Assembly: GCF_900186585.1 (NCBI RefSeq)
Contig: NZ_FYDD01000003.1
Span: 744,001-808,000, forward strand
Direction of reading: 5' to 3'
Source of the DNA: Massiliimalia timonensis
Lineage (GTDB): Bacteria; Bacillota; Clostridia; Oscillospirales; Ruminococcaceae
Length of the DNA: 64,000 bases
The notes beneath the pieces were generated by a model. That model was given only the letters and a program-made list of their open reading frames with translations. It was not told the DNA's origin and did not search any database. Shown piece after piece: positions 16,651 to 26,178 of this stretch (positions are counted from its first letter, which is position 1; each line of letters begins with the position of its first letter). A program made the position numbers and the translations under genes.

Positions 16651-17610
16651 TTAGTAAAAATCCCAATTTTTGTGCGCCTGCGGATGTTCGATAGTCATCC
16701 CCAAATTCTGCATCAATTCCTGTGCCGCATTATAGCCCATTTTCTTCTGGCGGTTATTCATAGCGGCTACCTCTAAAATAATGGCAAGGTTACGGCCTGG
16801 CTTGACCGGAATGGTATGGGAAGGCACACGGATCCCTAAAATGGTCGTGTATTCGTCTTCCATTCCCATTCTGTCGTAGATCTTATCAGGATCCCAGGCT
16901 TCCAATTTGACGACCATGTTGATCTTTTCTGTTACCTTGACAGACCCCATTCCAAACAGGCGGCGGGCATTGATGATCCCGATCCCGCGCAGTTCCAAAA
17001 AGTGGCGGATATTTTCTGGAGAAGAGCCTACCAGACTGCGGTTGGATACCCGTCTGATCTCCACCGCGTCATCCGCGACAAGACGGTGCCCGCGCTTTAC
17101 CAGCTCGATGGCGGTTTCACTTTTTCCGACGCCGCTGTCACCCATCAAAAGTACACCTTCGCCGTAAATTTCGATCAGTACCCCATGACGGGTGATTCGG
17201 GGAGCCAGTTCTACGTTGAGGTAGGAGATCAGCCCGGACATAAAGCTGGAAGTCGCTTCCGGAGTGCGTAAAATAATCATTTCATATTTTTCTGCCGCCT
17301 GCATAATTTCCGGAAAAATTTCCAGTCCCCGTGCAAATACCATGCAGGGGAACCCCTTTTCAAACAGAGCGTTGATCCGCGATTCGCGCTGCCCATCGGA
17401 CAATTCCCGAAGATAAGCGTATTCACCCAGCCCCATGATTTGGATCCGTTTGTTGTCAAAGTATTCAAAGAATCCTGAAAGGTTGATACCAGGGCGGTTG
17501 ATATCAGCGCTTTGGATCAGCGTATCCTGTTTTGATTCCGGCATATATAGGGTCTCCAGTGAAAATTCTTTTATGATCCGTTTTAACGGAACGGTAAAAG
17601 TTTGTCCCAT
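16651..17610 (-). CDS. hprK: HPr kinase/phosphorylase
   Basis: Phosphorylates and dephosphorylates Ser46 of HPr to control carbon catabolite repression and PTS transport. 319 residues: N-terminal regulatory domain, then the kinase domain with Walker A GDSGVGKS (157-164) and the signature LELRGIGIINARRLFG (about 207-222). The length matches the family. The ATG at 17610 follows AAAGGGG. No ptsH or ptsI is near. This is the common Gram-positive regulator that may also influence the sugar operon at 50-58 kb, though no cre site was established. Confidence 0.96.
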   Translation of the reverse strand: MGQTFTVPLKRIIKEFSLETLYMPESKQDTLIQSADINRPGINLSGFFEYFDNKRIQIMGLGEYAYLRELSDGQRESRINALFEKGFPCMVFARGLEIFPEIMQAAEKYEMIILRTPEATSSFMSGLISYLNVELAPRITRHGVLIEIYGEGVLLMGDSGVGKSETAIELVKRGHRLVADDAVEIRRVSNRSLVGSSPENIRHFLELRGIGIINARRLFGMGSVKVTEKINMVVKLEAWDPDKIYDRMGMEDEYTTILGIRVPSHTIPVKPGRNLAIILEVAAMNNRQKKMGYNAAQELMQNLGMTIEHPQAHKNWDFY

Positions 17611-17812
17611 AAAATATACCCCTTTCTACTATTTTGAATCGGTACTGTATTTATTATACCTGAAAAAAGCATGATGTTCAACTCTCCTTTTTATTTTGTA
17701 ATCTTAATGAATCTTAAGAAAAAATTAGGGGTTATCCTATATTCAAACTTTGAAAATTGTGTTAAAATATAACCATAAACCTATAACAGAATCCAGAAAG
17801 GGCTGTTTTTAT

Positions 17813-19069
17813 ATGAATATTGCATTGTTTACGGAAACGTATTTGCCATATATCAATGGTGTGGTAACACACGTCAAATCTTTGAAAGACGGTTTAGAAC
17901 GGGCAGGGCATAAGGTCCTGGTTGTTTCAGCGGATATCAATACCCACCGTCACTATATTGAGAATGGGGTGCTTTGGTGCCCGGCGAAAGAATTTAAACG
18001 TTTTTATGATTATGGACTTGCTTCACCGGTCAGCTTGAAGCGACTGCGGATGATCAAGCGCTTTAAGCCGGATATTATCCATATCCATAATGAATTTGGG
18101 GTAGGGCTTTCTGGGATCGCGATCGCCAAAATTTTAAAAGTACCGCTGGTTTATACCCTGCATACGATGTATGATGATTATCTTTATTATATCGCTCCGA
18201 AGCCGCTGATCCCTGTGGTACGCCGGTTTTCTCACCGGTATTTCCGCTTTTTGGGCAAGCGTGCTGCCGCAATTACCGGCCCTTCTCCTAAAGTGCAGGA
18301 GTTTTTAAGCGAATGCGGTGTCGCCAAAAAAGTCAATGTGGTGCCGAACCCCGTGGAATTGGATAAATTCCAGTTAGAATGCGTAGATCAGGAAAAAGTA
18401 AAACAAATCAAGGAAAAATATCACATTCAGGATGATGAACTGATCGTCTGTTTTTGCGGCCGTTTAGGGCGGGAAAAAAGTGTGGATGTTCTGCTGGATT
18501 ATTTTGCCCAAACAGTAGACCGCGCGGATAAAATCCGTTTGCTGGTTATTGGGGAAGGACCCAGCCGGCCGGAGCTGGAGGAACAGGCAAGGAAGCTAAA
18601 GATCGACGATGTAGTGACCTTTACAGGAAAAGTGATGCATGATGAGCTGGTAAATTATTATGCATGCTGTAATCTTTATGTCACCACCTCTTTGTCAGAT
18701 ACCAACTCTATTTCTATGCTGGAAGCAATGGCTACCGGTTTACCGGTATTGCACCGTTTTGATAAACTCAATGAGGGCCAGATCGTTATGGGGGTAAATG
18801 GATACATTTTTTACGATGCAGAAGAAATGTATTCGCAGATGTTAAAATATAAGTCTCTTTCTGATGAGCAAAAGCTGGCGTTGCGCCATTCAGTGATCGA
18901 ATCTGTGAAAAAATCCGGACAGGAAAATCTTGCCCATTATCTGCTTGACGTGTACCATCATTTAGAGGTGGAAAATGAAAATCATTCCAAGCGGCATGGA
19001 AAAAAGCGGAAGCTTTCTGTGTTTGAACTCGATGTATTTCATCATGGCGATCAGGATAAGGAAGAATAA
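17813..19069 (+). CDS. GT4-family glycosyltransferase (diacylglycerol glucosyltransferase-like)
   Basis: 418 residues of the GT-B fold. The N-terminus MNIALFTETYLPYINGVVTHV is the form seen in 1,2-diacylglycerol 3-glucosyltransferases and related lipid glycosyltransferases; IHIHNEFGVG and the donor-site segment SLSDTNSISMLEAMATGLPV (E-x7-E type motif) are seen further on. A role in membrane glycolipid or lipoteichoic acid anchor synthesis is inferred. A lysine/His-rich tail (about 395-410) is probably membrane-surface binding. The ATG at 17813 follows AGAAAGGG. Single gene with terminator. Confidence 0.85.
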   Translation: MNIALFTETYLPYINGVVTHVKSLKDGLERAGHKVLVVSADINTHRHYIENGVLWCPAKEFKRFYDYGLASPVSLKRLRMIKRFKPDIIHIHNEFGVGLSGIAIAKILKVPLVYTLHTMYDDYLYYIAPKPLIPVVRRFSHRYFRFLGKRAAAITGPSPKVQEFLSECGVAKKVNVVPNPVELDKFQLECVDQEKVKQIKEKYHIQDDELIVCFCGRLGREKSVDVLLDYFAQTVDRADKIRLLVIGEGPSRPELEEQARKLKIDDVVTFTGKVMHDELVNYYACCNLYVTTSLSDTNSISMLEAMATGLPVLHRFDKLNEGQIVMGVNGYIFYDAEEMYSQMLKYKSLSDEQKLALRHSVIESVKKSGQENLAHYLLDVYHHLEVENENHSKRHGKKRKLSVFELDVFHHGDQDKEE

Positions 19070-19107
19070 AAGACCCGCTCCCAAATGGGAGCGGGTCTTT
19101 TATTTTT
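19069..19107 (+). terminator. Terminator after glycosyltransferase
   Basis: Stem AAAGACCCGCTCCC / GGGAGCGGGTCTTT, loop AAAT, followed by a T-run. Confidence 0.9.
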
Positions 19108-19117
19108 TAAATTCTAC

Positions 19118-19145
19118 TTGACATATTAATAAAAGATGCTATAAT
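19118..19145 (+). promoter_or_regulatory. Promoter of the flavoprotein gene
   Basis: Consensus TTGACA (19118-19123), 16-bp spacer, TATAAT (19140-19145). Confidence 0.75.
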
Positions 19146-19209
19146 ATAAGCGTTTGTGTTAAAAAATATCGTAAATTTATTCCAATTTGATTGTTAGGAG
19201 TTGTTTTTT

Positions 19210-20589
19210 GTGAACCATAAGCATTGGGATGTTGCTGTTATCGGCGGGGGGATCGGCGGTATCATGACCGCATACCGCCTGCACCAAAAGGCCCCCGCTT
19301 TAAAAATATGTATTTTGGAAAAGGGACATTCTATCACAAAACGTATCTGCCCGATCGTGACAAAAAAGACTGAAAAATGTGTTAAATGTCCTTCCTGCGC
19401 CATCATGGAAGGGATGGCTGGAGCCGGGGCTTTTTCGGATGGAAAGTATGTGATCTCTACGGAATACGGCGGCTGGCTGACAGAATTTTTACCGCCGGAA
19501 ACTGTGATCGACTATATTGAACAGGCGGATCAGATACTGGTTTCCTTTGGAGCGACTACAGAACGTTTTATGCCGAACAATGAGCTGAAAAAGCTATGCC
19601 TTCAAAATGACTTGCACATGAGCCAGGCACAGTTAAAGCATCTTGGGACCGACGCGAACTTTGATACCATGAGAAAGCTGATCGAATCTATGGAAGACCA
19701 GATCGACATTTTGACAGATACCGAAGTGCTTGATGTGGAGCCGTACCAGCATGAAATTTTGATCCGTAAAAAAGGGGAAGAACACACGATTACTGCGGAG
19801 CAGATCGTTTTTGCAGTAGGCAGGGCTGGGAGCAGGTTTTTCTCCAAGTGGTGCCGTGACCATGAGATCCCATTAAAAAACAATCAGGTAGACGTCGGTG
19901 TACGTGTGGAACTTCCGTCCTATATTTGGGAGGACTTTTCCAAAAAGATCTACGAGCCAAAGATCTGGTACCGGTCCAAACAATATGGCGACACGACACG
20001 GATGTTCTGTTTTAACGAACGGGGAAGTGTGGTCACTGAAAATACAGATGGAGTGTTGACAGTCAACGGCCATTCTTACCGAGACCAGTCCCGCAAAACG
20101 GAAAATTCCAACTTTGCGCTGTTGTCTACCATCCGTTTCACAGAACCGTTTAAAGAACCGATCGAGTACGCGCGTCATGTCGCGAGCCTTGCTAATTTGA
20201 TCAGCGGGGGAAGTGTTTTGGTCCAGCGGCTGGGAGATTTAGAAGCAGGGCGACGGACCGATGAAAAACGGATGAAGCAGTCTACCACACGGCCGACCCT
20301 GAACGCTGTGGCCGGGGATTTGAGCCTGTGCCTGCCGAAACGCCAGTTGGACAACATTATTGAAACCCTGCACGCTTTGGATAAGATCGCACCGGGTACC
20401 GCTAACTATGATACCCTGCTTTACGGGATCGAATGCAAATATTATTCGGCGCGCCCGGAATGTGACCAGTTCCAACTCAAGCAGTTTGATAAGATTTATG
20501 CCATCGGAGACGGCGCAGGTTTTACCCGCTCGCTTTCACAGGCTGCGGCAAACGGGCTGTATGTAGCGGATATGCTGTCCTCCAAATAG
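19210..20589 (+). CDS. FAD-dependent dehydrogenase, COG2509-like
   Basis: 459 residues. The N-terminus carries the dinucleotide-binding DVAVIGGGIGG (about 7-17). A Cys cluster KCVKCPSC (about 58-65) precedes GAGAFSDGKYVISTEYGGWL, the hallmark of the uncharacterised FAD-dependent COG2509 group. The C-terminus has the second FAD motif IYAIGDGAGFTRSLSQAAANG. The substrate is unknown; the Cys motif might bind metal or an Fe-S cluster (inference). The GTG at 19210 is chosen because AGGAG lies 9 nt upstream. Single gene between promoter and terminator. Confidence 0.85.
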   Translation: MNHKHWDVAVIGGGIGGIMTAYRLHQKAPALKICILEKGHSITKRICPIVTKKTEKCVKCPSCAIMEGMAGAGAFSDGKYVISTEYGGWLTEFLPPETVIDYIEQADQILVSFGATTERFMPNNELKKLCLQNDLHMSQAQLKHLGTDANFDTMRKLIESMEDQIDILTDTEVLDVEPYQHEILIRKKGEEHTITAEQIVFAVGRAGSRFFSKWCRDHEIPLKNNQVDVGVRVELPSYIWEDFSKKIYEPKIWYRSKQYGDTTRMFCFNERGSVVTENTDGVLTVNGHSYRDQSRKTENSNFALLSTIRFTEPFKEPIEYARHVASLANLISGGSVLVQRLGDLEAGRRTDEKRMKQSTTRPTLNAVAGDLSLCLPKRQLDNIIETLHALDKIAPGTANYDTLLYGIECKYYSARPECDQFQLKQFDKIYAIGDGAGFTRSLSQAAANGLYVADMLSSK

Positions 20590-20626
20590 TTTTTAGATAA
20601 GAAGATCCGGGTCCTTTTCCGGCAGT

Positions 20627-20660
20627 AAAAAACCAGATGCTTTTAAGCATCTGGTTTTTT
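20627..20660. terminator. Bidirectional terminator, flavoprotein / mscS
   Basis: Stem AAAAAACCAGATGC / GCATCTGGTTTTTT around TTTTAA. The loop holds the mscS stop codon. Confidence 0.88.
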
Positions 20661-21449
20661 GGTATGATGGACGATCACATCCATATGCTGGTATGGGATT
20701 TCGATCCCCGCTTCATCAAACCGGAGCTTTACCTCCTCTAACAGATCAAAATTTAAGTCCCAGTAATCCTCGCTTTTCACCCAGACACGCACTAAAATTT
20801 TTAAGGCGCTGTCACCGTGCTCGCATAGGCGGACCACTGGTTCCGGCTCCTGCAGGGCCATGGGATGATGGGTCACGATGTCCAGTAATATTTCTTTAGC
20901 TTTCCGAAAATCATTATGATAAGCAATAGAAAATTTTAAATCTAAACGACGCTGTTCCTCGCGGGTAAAGTTTGTGATAACGCTGTCTGTGATCTGCCGG
21001 TTGGGGATATAGACAGCCTTGTTGTCGATCGTATCCAGCTTGGTGTTGACAATACTGATATGAATGACCGTTCCCTCAACATTGTTGACCTGCACATAAT
21101 CCCCAACTTCAAACGGCCGGGTCATCAGCAGTAAAAAACCGCTTGCCACGTTTGATAAGGTATCCTGTACTGCAAGGCTGACTGCCAGACCGACCACACC
21201 GAAGGCAGCTAATACGCTGGAGGCCTTGATATTCAGCGTTTCCAATATGGCCAGTGCCAATAAGAATAACAGCAGAAATTTGCAGATCGTTAGGATAAAT
21301 TTATGGGCAGTAACATCGATCTTACTTTTTTGCAGCCCTTTGCGCAGCAGGTTCATCACCAGCTTGATCAAAGTCAACCCAATGACCAGAACCAGCAAAA
21401 GCTCTAGGGCTGTTGAGCCATACTTGTCCCAGATCGTTTCAAAAGTCAT
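20643..21449 (-). CDS. mscS: Small-conductance mechanosensitive channel, MscS family
   Basis: Channel opening under membrane tension to release solutes on hypo-osmotic shock. 268 residues: three N-terminal helices (about 15-110), the pore-lining TM3 region ASSVLAAFGVVGLAVSLAVQ with its Gly/Ala pattern, then the beta domain with RPFEVGDYVQV and the alpha/beta C-terminal domain. The ATG at 21449 follows AGGAGGG. Single gene. Confidence 0.93.
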   Translation of the reverse strand: MTFETIWDKYGSTALELLLVLVIGLTLIKLVMNLLRKGLQKSKIDVTAHKFILTICKFLLLFLLALAILETLNIKASSVLAAFGVVGLAVSLAVQDTLSNVASGFLLLMTRPFEVGDYVQVNNVEGTVIHISIVNTKLDTIDNKAVYIPNRQITDSVITNFTREEQRRLDLKFSIAYHNDFRKAKEILLDIVTHHPMALQEPEPVVRLCEHGDSALKILVRVWVKSEDYWDLNFDLLEEVKLRFDEAGIEIPYQHMDVIVHHTKKPDA

Positions 21450-21485
21450 CTGTATCCCTCCTTGTCTTTTTATTATATCCTCAAA

Positions 21486-21536
21486 AAAAATAAAAAGCAA
21501 GAAGAACCCAAATTGATGGGAACCTCTTGCTTTTTT
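21486..21536 (-). terminator. Terminator after the ferritin-like gene
   Basis: On the minus strand GCAAGAGGTTCCC pairs with GGGTTCTTCTTGC, followed by TTTTTATTTT. Confidence 0.75.
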
Positions 21537-21537
21537 C

Positions 21538-22089
21538 CTACAGTTCAGTTAAAAAGCGTTCAAATATTTTAATGTGGATCTCTTCATCCAAGGCAATCCT
21601 GCGCAAAATAGATGAAATATTAGGGTCAGAAATACGGTGCGCCTGCAATAAATACCGGTGATAGGTATCCTGTTCTGATTTTAAATCGACCTGAAGCATC
21701 TGCTTTATCTCTTTGGTGTAGGAAGGCATAGTGCCATTCCAAGGAGTAGCGCGGCCGCCGAACTGGGAGATCGCCCGCGGGGAGCCGCCAAGCTTCACCA
21801 TGATCTGTCCAAGGATATTCATGTGATGCATCTCAACAATGGCGATCCGCCTTAATGTATCCGCGATGACAGGATAGCTTTCCTGCAATAGGATGCTTTG
21901 ATATATGTATTGGTAAATCGCAGTTAGTTCCCCGCTGGCGGAAGCAAGATCCAAGGAGAGCGGAACCAAAAGATGCGTGTTTTTTTGGTCGACCTCTACC
22001 GGTGGGTAGGGGCTGGGGTCAGTTACTGCGATTACTTGGCGTTCCGGTTCTGCGCGGCGCGGCATAGGACCATTTTTTCGATTCATCAT
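21538..22089 (-). CDS. Ferritin-like diiron-type protein
   Basis: 183 residues: a basic, proline-rich head of about 45 residues, then a four-helix bundle with candidate diiron ligands in SGELTAIYQYIYQ, RIAIVEMHHM, KSEQDTYHRY and LDEEIH. This resembles bacterioferritin/ferritin-like proteins of Clostridia; iron, oxygen or spore-coat roles are all possible. The ATG at 22089 is chosen from several nearby because AGGAGG lies 9 nt upstream. The next gene upstream (69 residues) has the same orientation with a 57-nt gap. Confidence 0.75.
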   Translation of the reverse strand: MMNRKNGPMPRRAEPERQVIAVTDPSPYPPVEVDQKNTHLLVPLSLDLASASGELTAIYQYIYQSILLQESYPVIADTLRRIAIVEMHHMNILGQIMVKLGGSPRAISQFGGRATPWNGTMPSYTKEIKQMLQVDLKSEQDTYHRYLLQAHRISDPNISSILRRIALDEEIHIKIFERFLTEL

Positions 22090-22146
22090 GTTCATCAACC
22101 TCCTGTTTATAGAACTATCCTTATTCAACAGAAGGGCAGATTATTC

Positions 22147-22356
22147 CTACAAGGAAAAATCCTCTGGATCATAATTGGGGAGCGCCTGGTTTCGCCGTGG
22201 GACCCGCTTTAGCGGCGCATACTGATAATGCCGGCAGGAGAAGTACGGCGCTACGATCCCTCGTTTTTGACAGAATACCATCTGGTCATCATGGGAAGGG
22301 ACGCTGAACTCGCAGTAGCAGCAGCAAGGGTCTATTTTATTTCCAAACAATTTCAT
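22147..22356 (-). CDS. Small Cys-rich protein, unknown function
   Basis: 69 residues beginning MKLFGNKIDPCCCYCEFSV, with a further CQKRG and CRHYQYAPLKRVPRR. The spacing of Cys pairs (CYC ... C ... C) suggests a small zinc-binding fold, and the tail is basic. Ribosome site AAGAAGGA precedes the ATG at 22356. The convergence of good ribosome site, composition and placement supports a real gene. I do not recognise a named family with known role. Confidence 0.65.
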   Translation of the reverse strand: MKLFGNKIDPCCCYCEFSVPSHDDQMVFCQKRGIVAPYFSCRHYQYAPLKRVPRRNQALPNYDPEDFSL

Positions 22357-22409
22357 AGTGCAAAATCCTTCTTTTTTATTTCTCTTATTATAATCAAAGT
22401 ACAGAAAAA

Positions 22410-23483
22410 TTACAAGCCATGTTTTTTGACAGATTTGGGAACCGATAGAAAAAGCAGAACACCAGCCGTTACGATCATTGAAACGGAGGCGGCTGGGGAT
22501 ACGGTAAACCATTTTGCTTCAAACGCTCCCTGGGAAGTTCCGAAGCAGGAAAGGCTCTGCGGAAACAGAAGTATTCCAAGATAGGTAATCCCAACGCTAA
22601 GGAACGTATATGGGATACGCCACAGCAGCCATTTAATGATAGAAATTCCAGTGCCGGAAATCAGGGCTGTGATTTGCAGAAAAACGCATACCCCGCCGAA
22701 AGAGGTAAAAAGGGAAGCTGCAAGGATACTGGAATAGGCGGAAAGTTCACTCAAGTTTTGACAACCCGCAGTGACCTCCAACAGTCCCTTCAACCAAATA
22801 GAAAGCGTTCCATAGCTGGATAACAGGCGGTCTAATATTGGAAACGCGGCACAGAATACCACCACGAAGCTGCAAATGATCCCCATGGTATGGGTCGCTT
22901 GATTCACCGAAGAAACAAAGACCGCGGAGGAGGAAAGCTTCGGCGCGGAAAGAGATACCGATTTTTCTATTTTGCAAGGGTGTCGCAGGCCGGTAAATAC
23001 AGCGATCAGCAGCGCTGACAATATCTGGGACAGATAAATCAGAAAACCGGGACCAATGTTTCCCCAAAGCCGCACGGAAAGATAGGACATTAAAAAAGCA
23101 GGGCTGCAGTTGACGCAGAAATTAAGTAAATATCGACCGGTCTGAGGAGTGATGTTTCCTTGCTTTATTTGATCTGCGACCAGCTTGGCGCCAATGGGAT
23201 ACCCGCCCAGCATACTGAGTAGAAAAATGGTAAACAGGGAATCGTCCAGATGGAGCACCTTCCGTGACAAAAAGCGGAAAGGCCTTGCCAGCACTTGGCA
23301 CAGGCGGCTGTTCATGATCAGATTGGACAATATCATAAAAAAGTAAAGAGAGGGGATCAGGGAGTTCAAACACAGGTGAATCCCTTGAGAGATCCCCTGC
23401 GTCAGATCGGCAGAAAGGAGGATACAGGCGATCAAACAACAGGCGGTAACTCCAAATAACAGGCTTGGCAGGATACGCTTCAT
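22410..23483 (-). CDS. ylbJ: YlbJ-like sporulation integral membrane protein
   Basis: 357 residues with about eight helices. SMLGGYPIGAKLVADQI (about 90-106) and the LLNFCVNCSPAFLMSYL segment are typical of the nucleoside-recognition/gate domain in YlbJ, a mother-cell membrane protein needed for spore development. It is somewhat shorter than the roughly 400-residue Bacillus protein. The ATG at 23483 follows GAAAGGGG. It is divergent from the yqfC-yqfD sporulation pair. Confidence 0.8.
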   Translation of the reverse strand: MKRILPSLLFGVTACCLIACILLSADLTQGISQGIHLCLNSLIPSLYFFMILSNLIMNSRLCQVLARPFRFLSRKVLHLDDSLFTIFLLSMLGGYPIGAKLVADQIKQGNITPQTGRYLLNFCVNCSPAFLMSYLSVRLWGNIGPGFLIYLSQILSALLIAVFTGLRHPCKIEKSVSLSAPKLSSSAVFVSSVNQATHTMGIICSFVVVFCAAFPILDRLLSSYGTLSIWLKGLLEVTAGCQNLSELSAYSSILAASLFTSFGGVCVFLQITALISGTGISIIKWLLWRIPYTFLSVGITYLGILLFPQSLSCFGTSQGAFEAKWFTVSPAASVSMIVTAGVLLFLSVPKSVKKHGL

Positions 23484-23594
23484 AATAAAGCCCCTTTCAG
23501 AAGATCAGTTTAAGTTATGTATATGCGCTTTCGATTTATAATATAAATACACTGATTAGGAAAAAATTATATACCTGAATGGAGGCTGGAGGAT

Positions 23595-23855
23595 GTGAAA
23601 GAAAAACTGCCAAAGATCCAGTTGCCCCGAGAAAATAATCTGGCGATCTACACACCGCGGATCATTCTACAAAGGAACCGCCAGGCGATCGTGGAGGGTT
23701 GTGAAAGAATTTTGATATATGATGAAAATATGATTCGCCTACAGGCCAAGAAACAGGAAATCTGCTTTTATGGGTCCGGGCTATCGCTGCAATCTTTTCA
23801 GGCAAAAAGCATGATCATTGCCGGTACGATCGACAAGATAGAATATTTCGGGTAG
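23595..23855 (+). CDS. yqfC: YqfC-family sporulation protein (YabP/YqfC)
   Basis: 86 residues, a small all-beta protein of the YabP/YqfC family; ends with IIAGTIDKIEYFG, the usual form. In this family the gene is transcribed in the mother cell under sigma-E. The GTG at 23595 follows GGAGG. It is 11 nt before yqfD, forming the conserved yqfC-yqfD pair. Confidence 0.9.
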   Translation: MKEKLPKIQLPRENNLAIYTPRIILQRNRQAIVEGCERILIYDENMIRLQAKKQEICFYGSGLSLQSFQAKSMIIAGTIDKIEYFG

Positions 23856-23866
23856 GAGGGATAAAT

Positions 23867-25054
23867 TTGTATCTTTCATTGATTCGCCGCCTGAAAGGCT
23901 TTGTGGATTTTCAGATGTCGGGAACAGGCATCGAAGAAACTTTGAATCAAACCGTCAGTCAGGGGTTTAAAATTTGGCGGCTTATCCCAAAGGGGAATGT
24001 ATTCTGCGGCTGCATCTCCTCCGGGGAGTACCGCGGCTTTGCGGGAATCGCCAGAAAAAATGGAACAAAGGTACGCGTTGTCAAAAAATATGGCGCACCC
24101 TTTTATTGGGTCCGCTTGAAAAGGCGGAAAGGGATTTTGGTTGGAGCAGGTCTGTGCTGCTTTTTGCTGCTGCTTTCCCAAAATTTTCTCTGGTCGATCG
24201 AGATCCATGATTATGGGGAAAAGGATCGGGCGTTCCTGACGGAGGTCATGGAGGATTACGGTATCCATGTTGGGGCTTATCTTCCGGGTTTGGATTGCAG
24301 GTTATTACAGCAGCAGATCCTAATGGAAATAGAGGATATTTCGTGGATGGCGCTAAACCGCAAGGGTACTGTTTTAGAGGTAGAGGTATCAGAAAAGGTG
24401 ATCCCGCCGGAGATCAAGGAATCTTCTCCCTGCAACATCATAGCGAAAAGGGACGGGCAGGTGGTCCATATAGAGGTTTACGGAGGCAAGGGGATGGTGG
24501 AAGAAAAAGAAGCTGTTTCCAAAGGGGATCTATTGGTCAGCGGGATTACAGAAAATGACGTTGGGATCGTCCGGCAGATCCATGCGGATGCCAAAGTCAT
24601 GGCGCAGACGCACCGAAAGCATACGATCACATTTGATCTGCATCAGGAGGAAAAGATATTCCTCGATCAAGGGGACACCCGTTATGCCATTGAGATTCTT
24701 GGCGTTACGATACCGCTGTATGTTGACTTCTCGCTTCCGTTTCCTTCTCAGGTAAAAACAGAGGAGACCCCGGTTTCTGTTTTGGGAAATACCTACCCGG
24801 TCAGCCTGGTGAAAGAACAGCATCAGTTTTACCAAACCAAACAAATAGAATATACAAAGGCGGAGGGAGAGGCGCTGATACAAAAGGCATTTCAGGTCTA
24901 TGAGCAGGAACAGATGAAAGAAATCGCCATTCTTTCTTTTGAGGAAAAAATTTCTGAAAAGGATGGAAAATTGTCTATTACCAGGGAATACTTATGTGAA
25001 GAAGATATTGCGGCAAAAATGCAACTATCTATTAACGAAACGCCGAAAAACTGA
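23867..25054 (+). CDS. yqfD: Sporulation protein YqfD
   Basis: 395 residues: an N-terminal soluble segment (about 1-85), a single membrane helix (about 88-107, GILVGAGLCCFLLLLSQNFL), and a large extracytoplasmic domain with DISWMALNRKGTVLEVEVSE. This is the stage-IV sporulation YqfD layout; its exact biochemical role is unknown. The TTG start at 23867 follows AGGAGGG. Part of the conserved yqfC-yqfD-phoH-ybeY order. Confidence 0.9.
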   Translation: MYLSLIRRLKGFVDFQMSGTGIEETLNQTVSQGFKIWRLIPKGNVFCGCISSGEYRGFAGIARKNGTKVRVVKKYGAPFYWVRLKRRKGILVGAGLCCFLLLLSQNFLWSIEIHDYGEKDRAFLTEVMEDYGIHVGAYLPGLDCRLLQQQILMEIEDISWMALNRKGTVLEVEVSEKVIPPEIKESSPCNIIAKRDGQVVHIEVYGGKGMVEEKEAVSKGDLLVSGITENDVGIVRQIHADAKVMAQTHRKHTITFDLHQEEKIFLDQGDTRYAIEILGVTIPLYVDFSLPFPSQVKTEETPVSVLGNTYPVSLVKEQHQFYQTKQIEYTKAEGEALIQKAFQVYEQEQMKEIAILSFEEKISEKDGKLSITREYLCEEDIAAKMQLSINETPKN

Positions 25055-25181
25055 CATATTTTTGTATAATATGTGTGATTCCATACTGTTACAAAATATG
25101 TTATAATAATAACGGTAATTTGCAGGTCGTTGCCGAATGTTTTTCAGGGGAAAGAAACGATAAAAAAGGAGCGAATTATTT

Positions 25182-26141
25182 TTGGCTGAGAAGGTAATCC
25201 ACATTGAAAATACAGAACACATTTACAGCCTGTTCGGTGACTTTGATGAGAATTTAAAAACATTACAGAAATATTATCATGTAAATATCGTCAACCGTGG
25301 AAGTGATTTAAAATTAAGCGGGGAAGAGGCTGATCTGGAAAAAGTTTCTACTGTGATCGATGGATTGCTGATGATGCTGGAAAAGGGTGAAACAATCAAT
25401 GAGCAGAATATCCGGTATGTGATGAATGTGGCGGAAGAGGAGCATTCGCTGGCGCCGATCCAGGCATTGACTTCCAGCGACTGTATTTGCCTGACCACCT
25501 CCGGCAAGCCGGTAAAGCCCAAAACAGTCGGTCAAAAAAGGTATGTGGAAGCGATCCGGGATAATACGGTCGTTTTTGGCGTAGGCCCTGCCGGTACCGG
25601 GAAAACTTATCTTGCCGTAGCCATGGCAGTACGCGCGTTTAAAGCACAGGAGGTAAACCGGATCATTTTGACCCGTCCTGCGGTAGAAGCAGGGGAAAGC
25701 CTTGGCTTTTTGCCGGGAGATCTTCAAACGAAGGTAGACCCGTATCTGCGTCCACTGTATGACGCCTTGTTTGAAATGCTGGGGGAAGAAAGCTTTAACC
25801 GGCAGTTGGAAAAAGGGACCATTGAGGTGGCTCCGCTTGCTTATATGCGCGGACGCAGCTTAAACGACTCCTTTATCATTCTGGATGAAGCGCAGAATAC
25901 CACTGTAGAACAGATGAAAATGTTTTTGACTCGTCTTGGGTTTAATTCCAAAGCTGTTATAACAGGGGATATTACGCAGATCGATTTACCGGGAAATAAA
26001 CGTTCGGGGCTGATCGAGGTGCTGAAAATATTAAAGCATGTCGATGACATTGCGATCCTGCGGTTTAATGAGAAGGATGTTGTCCGAAGCAAGATCGTAC
26101 AGGACATTATCCGGGCTTATGAAAAATATTATAATAAATAA
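25182..26141 (+). CDS. phoH: PhoH-like ATPase (YbeZ type)
   Basis: Predicted ATPase that accompanies YbeY and is linked to RNA metabolism. 319 residues: an N-terminal domain of about 110 residues and a P-loop domain with GPAGTGKT (135-142) and the Walker B region FIILDEAQN (about 230-238). The TTG start at 25182 follows AAGGAG. Gene order phoH-ybeY is conserved across bacteria. A TATAAT box at 25099-25104 suggests its own promoter. Confidence 0.93.
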   Translation: MAEKVIHIENTEHIYSLFGDFDENLKTLQKYYHVNIVNRGSDLKLSGEEADLEKVSTVIDGLLMMLEKGETINEQNIRYVMNVAEEEHSLAPIQALTSSDCICLTTSGKPVKPKTVGQKRYVEAIRDNTVVFGVGPAGTGKTYLAVAMAVRAFKAQEVNRIILTRPAVEAGESLGFLPGDLQTKVDPYLRPLYDALFEMLGEESFNRQLEKGTIEVAPLAYMRGRSLNDSFIILDEAQNTTVEQMKMFLTRLGFNSKAVITGDITQIDLPGNKRSGLIEVLKILKHVDDIAILRFNEKDVVRSKIVQDIIRAYEKYYNK

Positions 26142-26178
26142 TGATAATTGATGGATAGGAAAGGTAGACGCAAAAGAG

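Noticed and set aside
23484-23594. Sigma-E promoter for yqfC
   Set aside because: GTATATGC and AATACACT resemble sigma-E boxes, but the spacing is about 20 bp, too long to claim.
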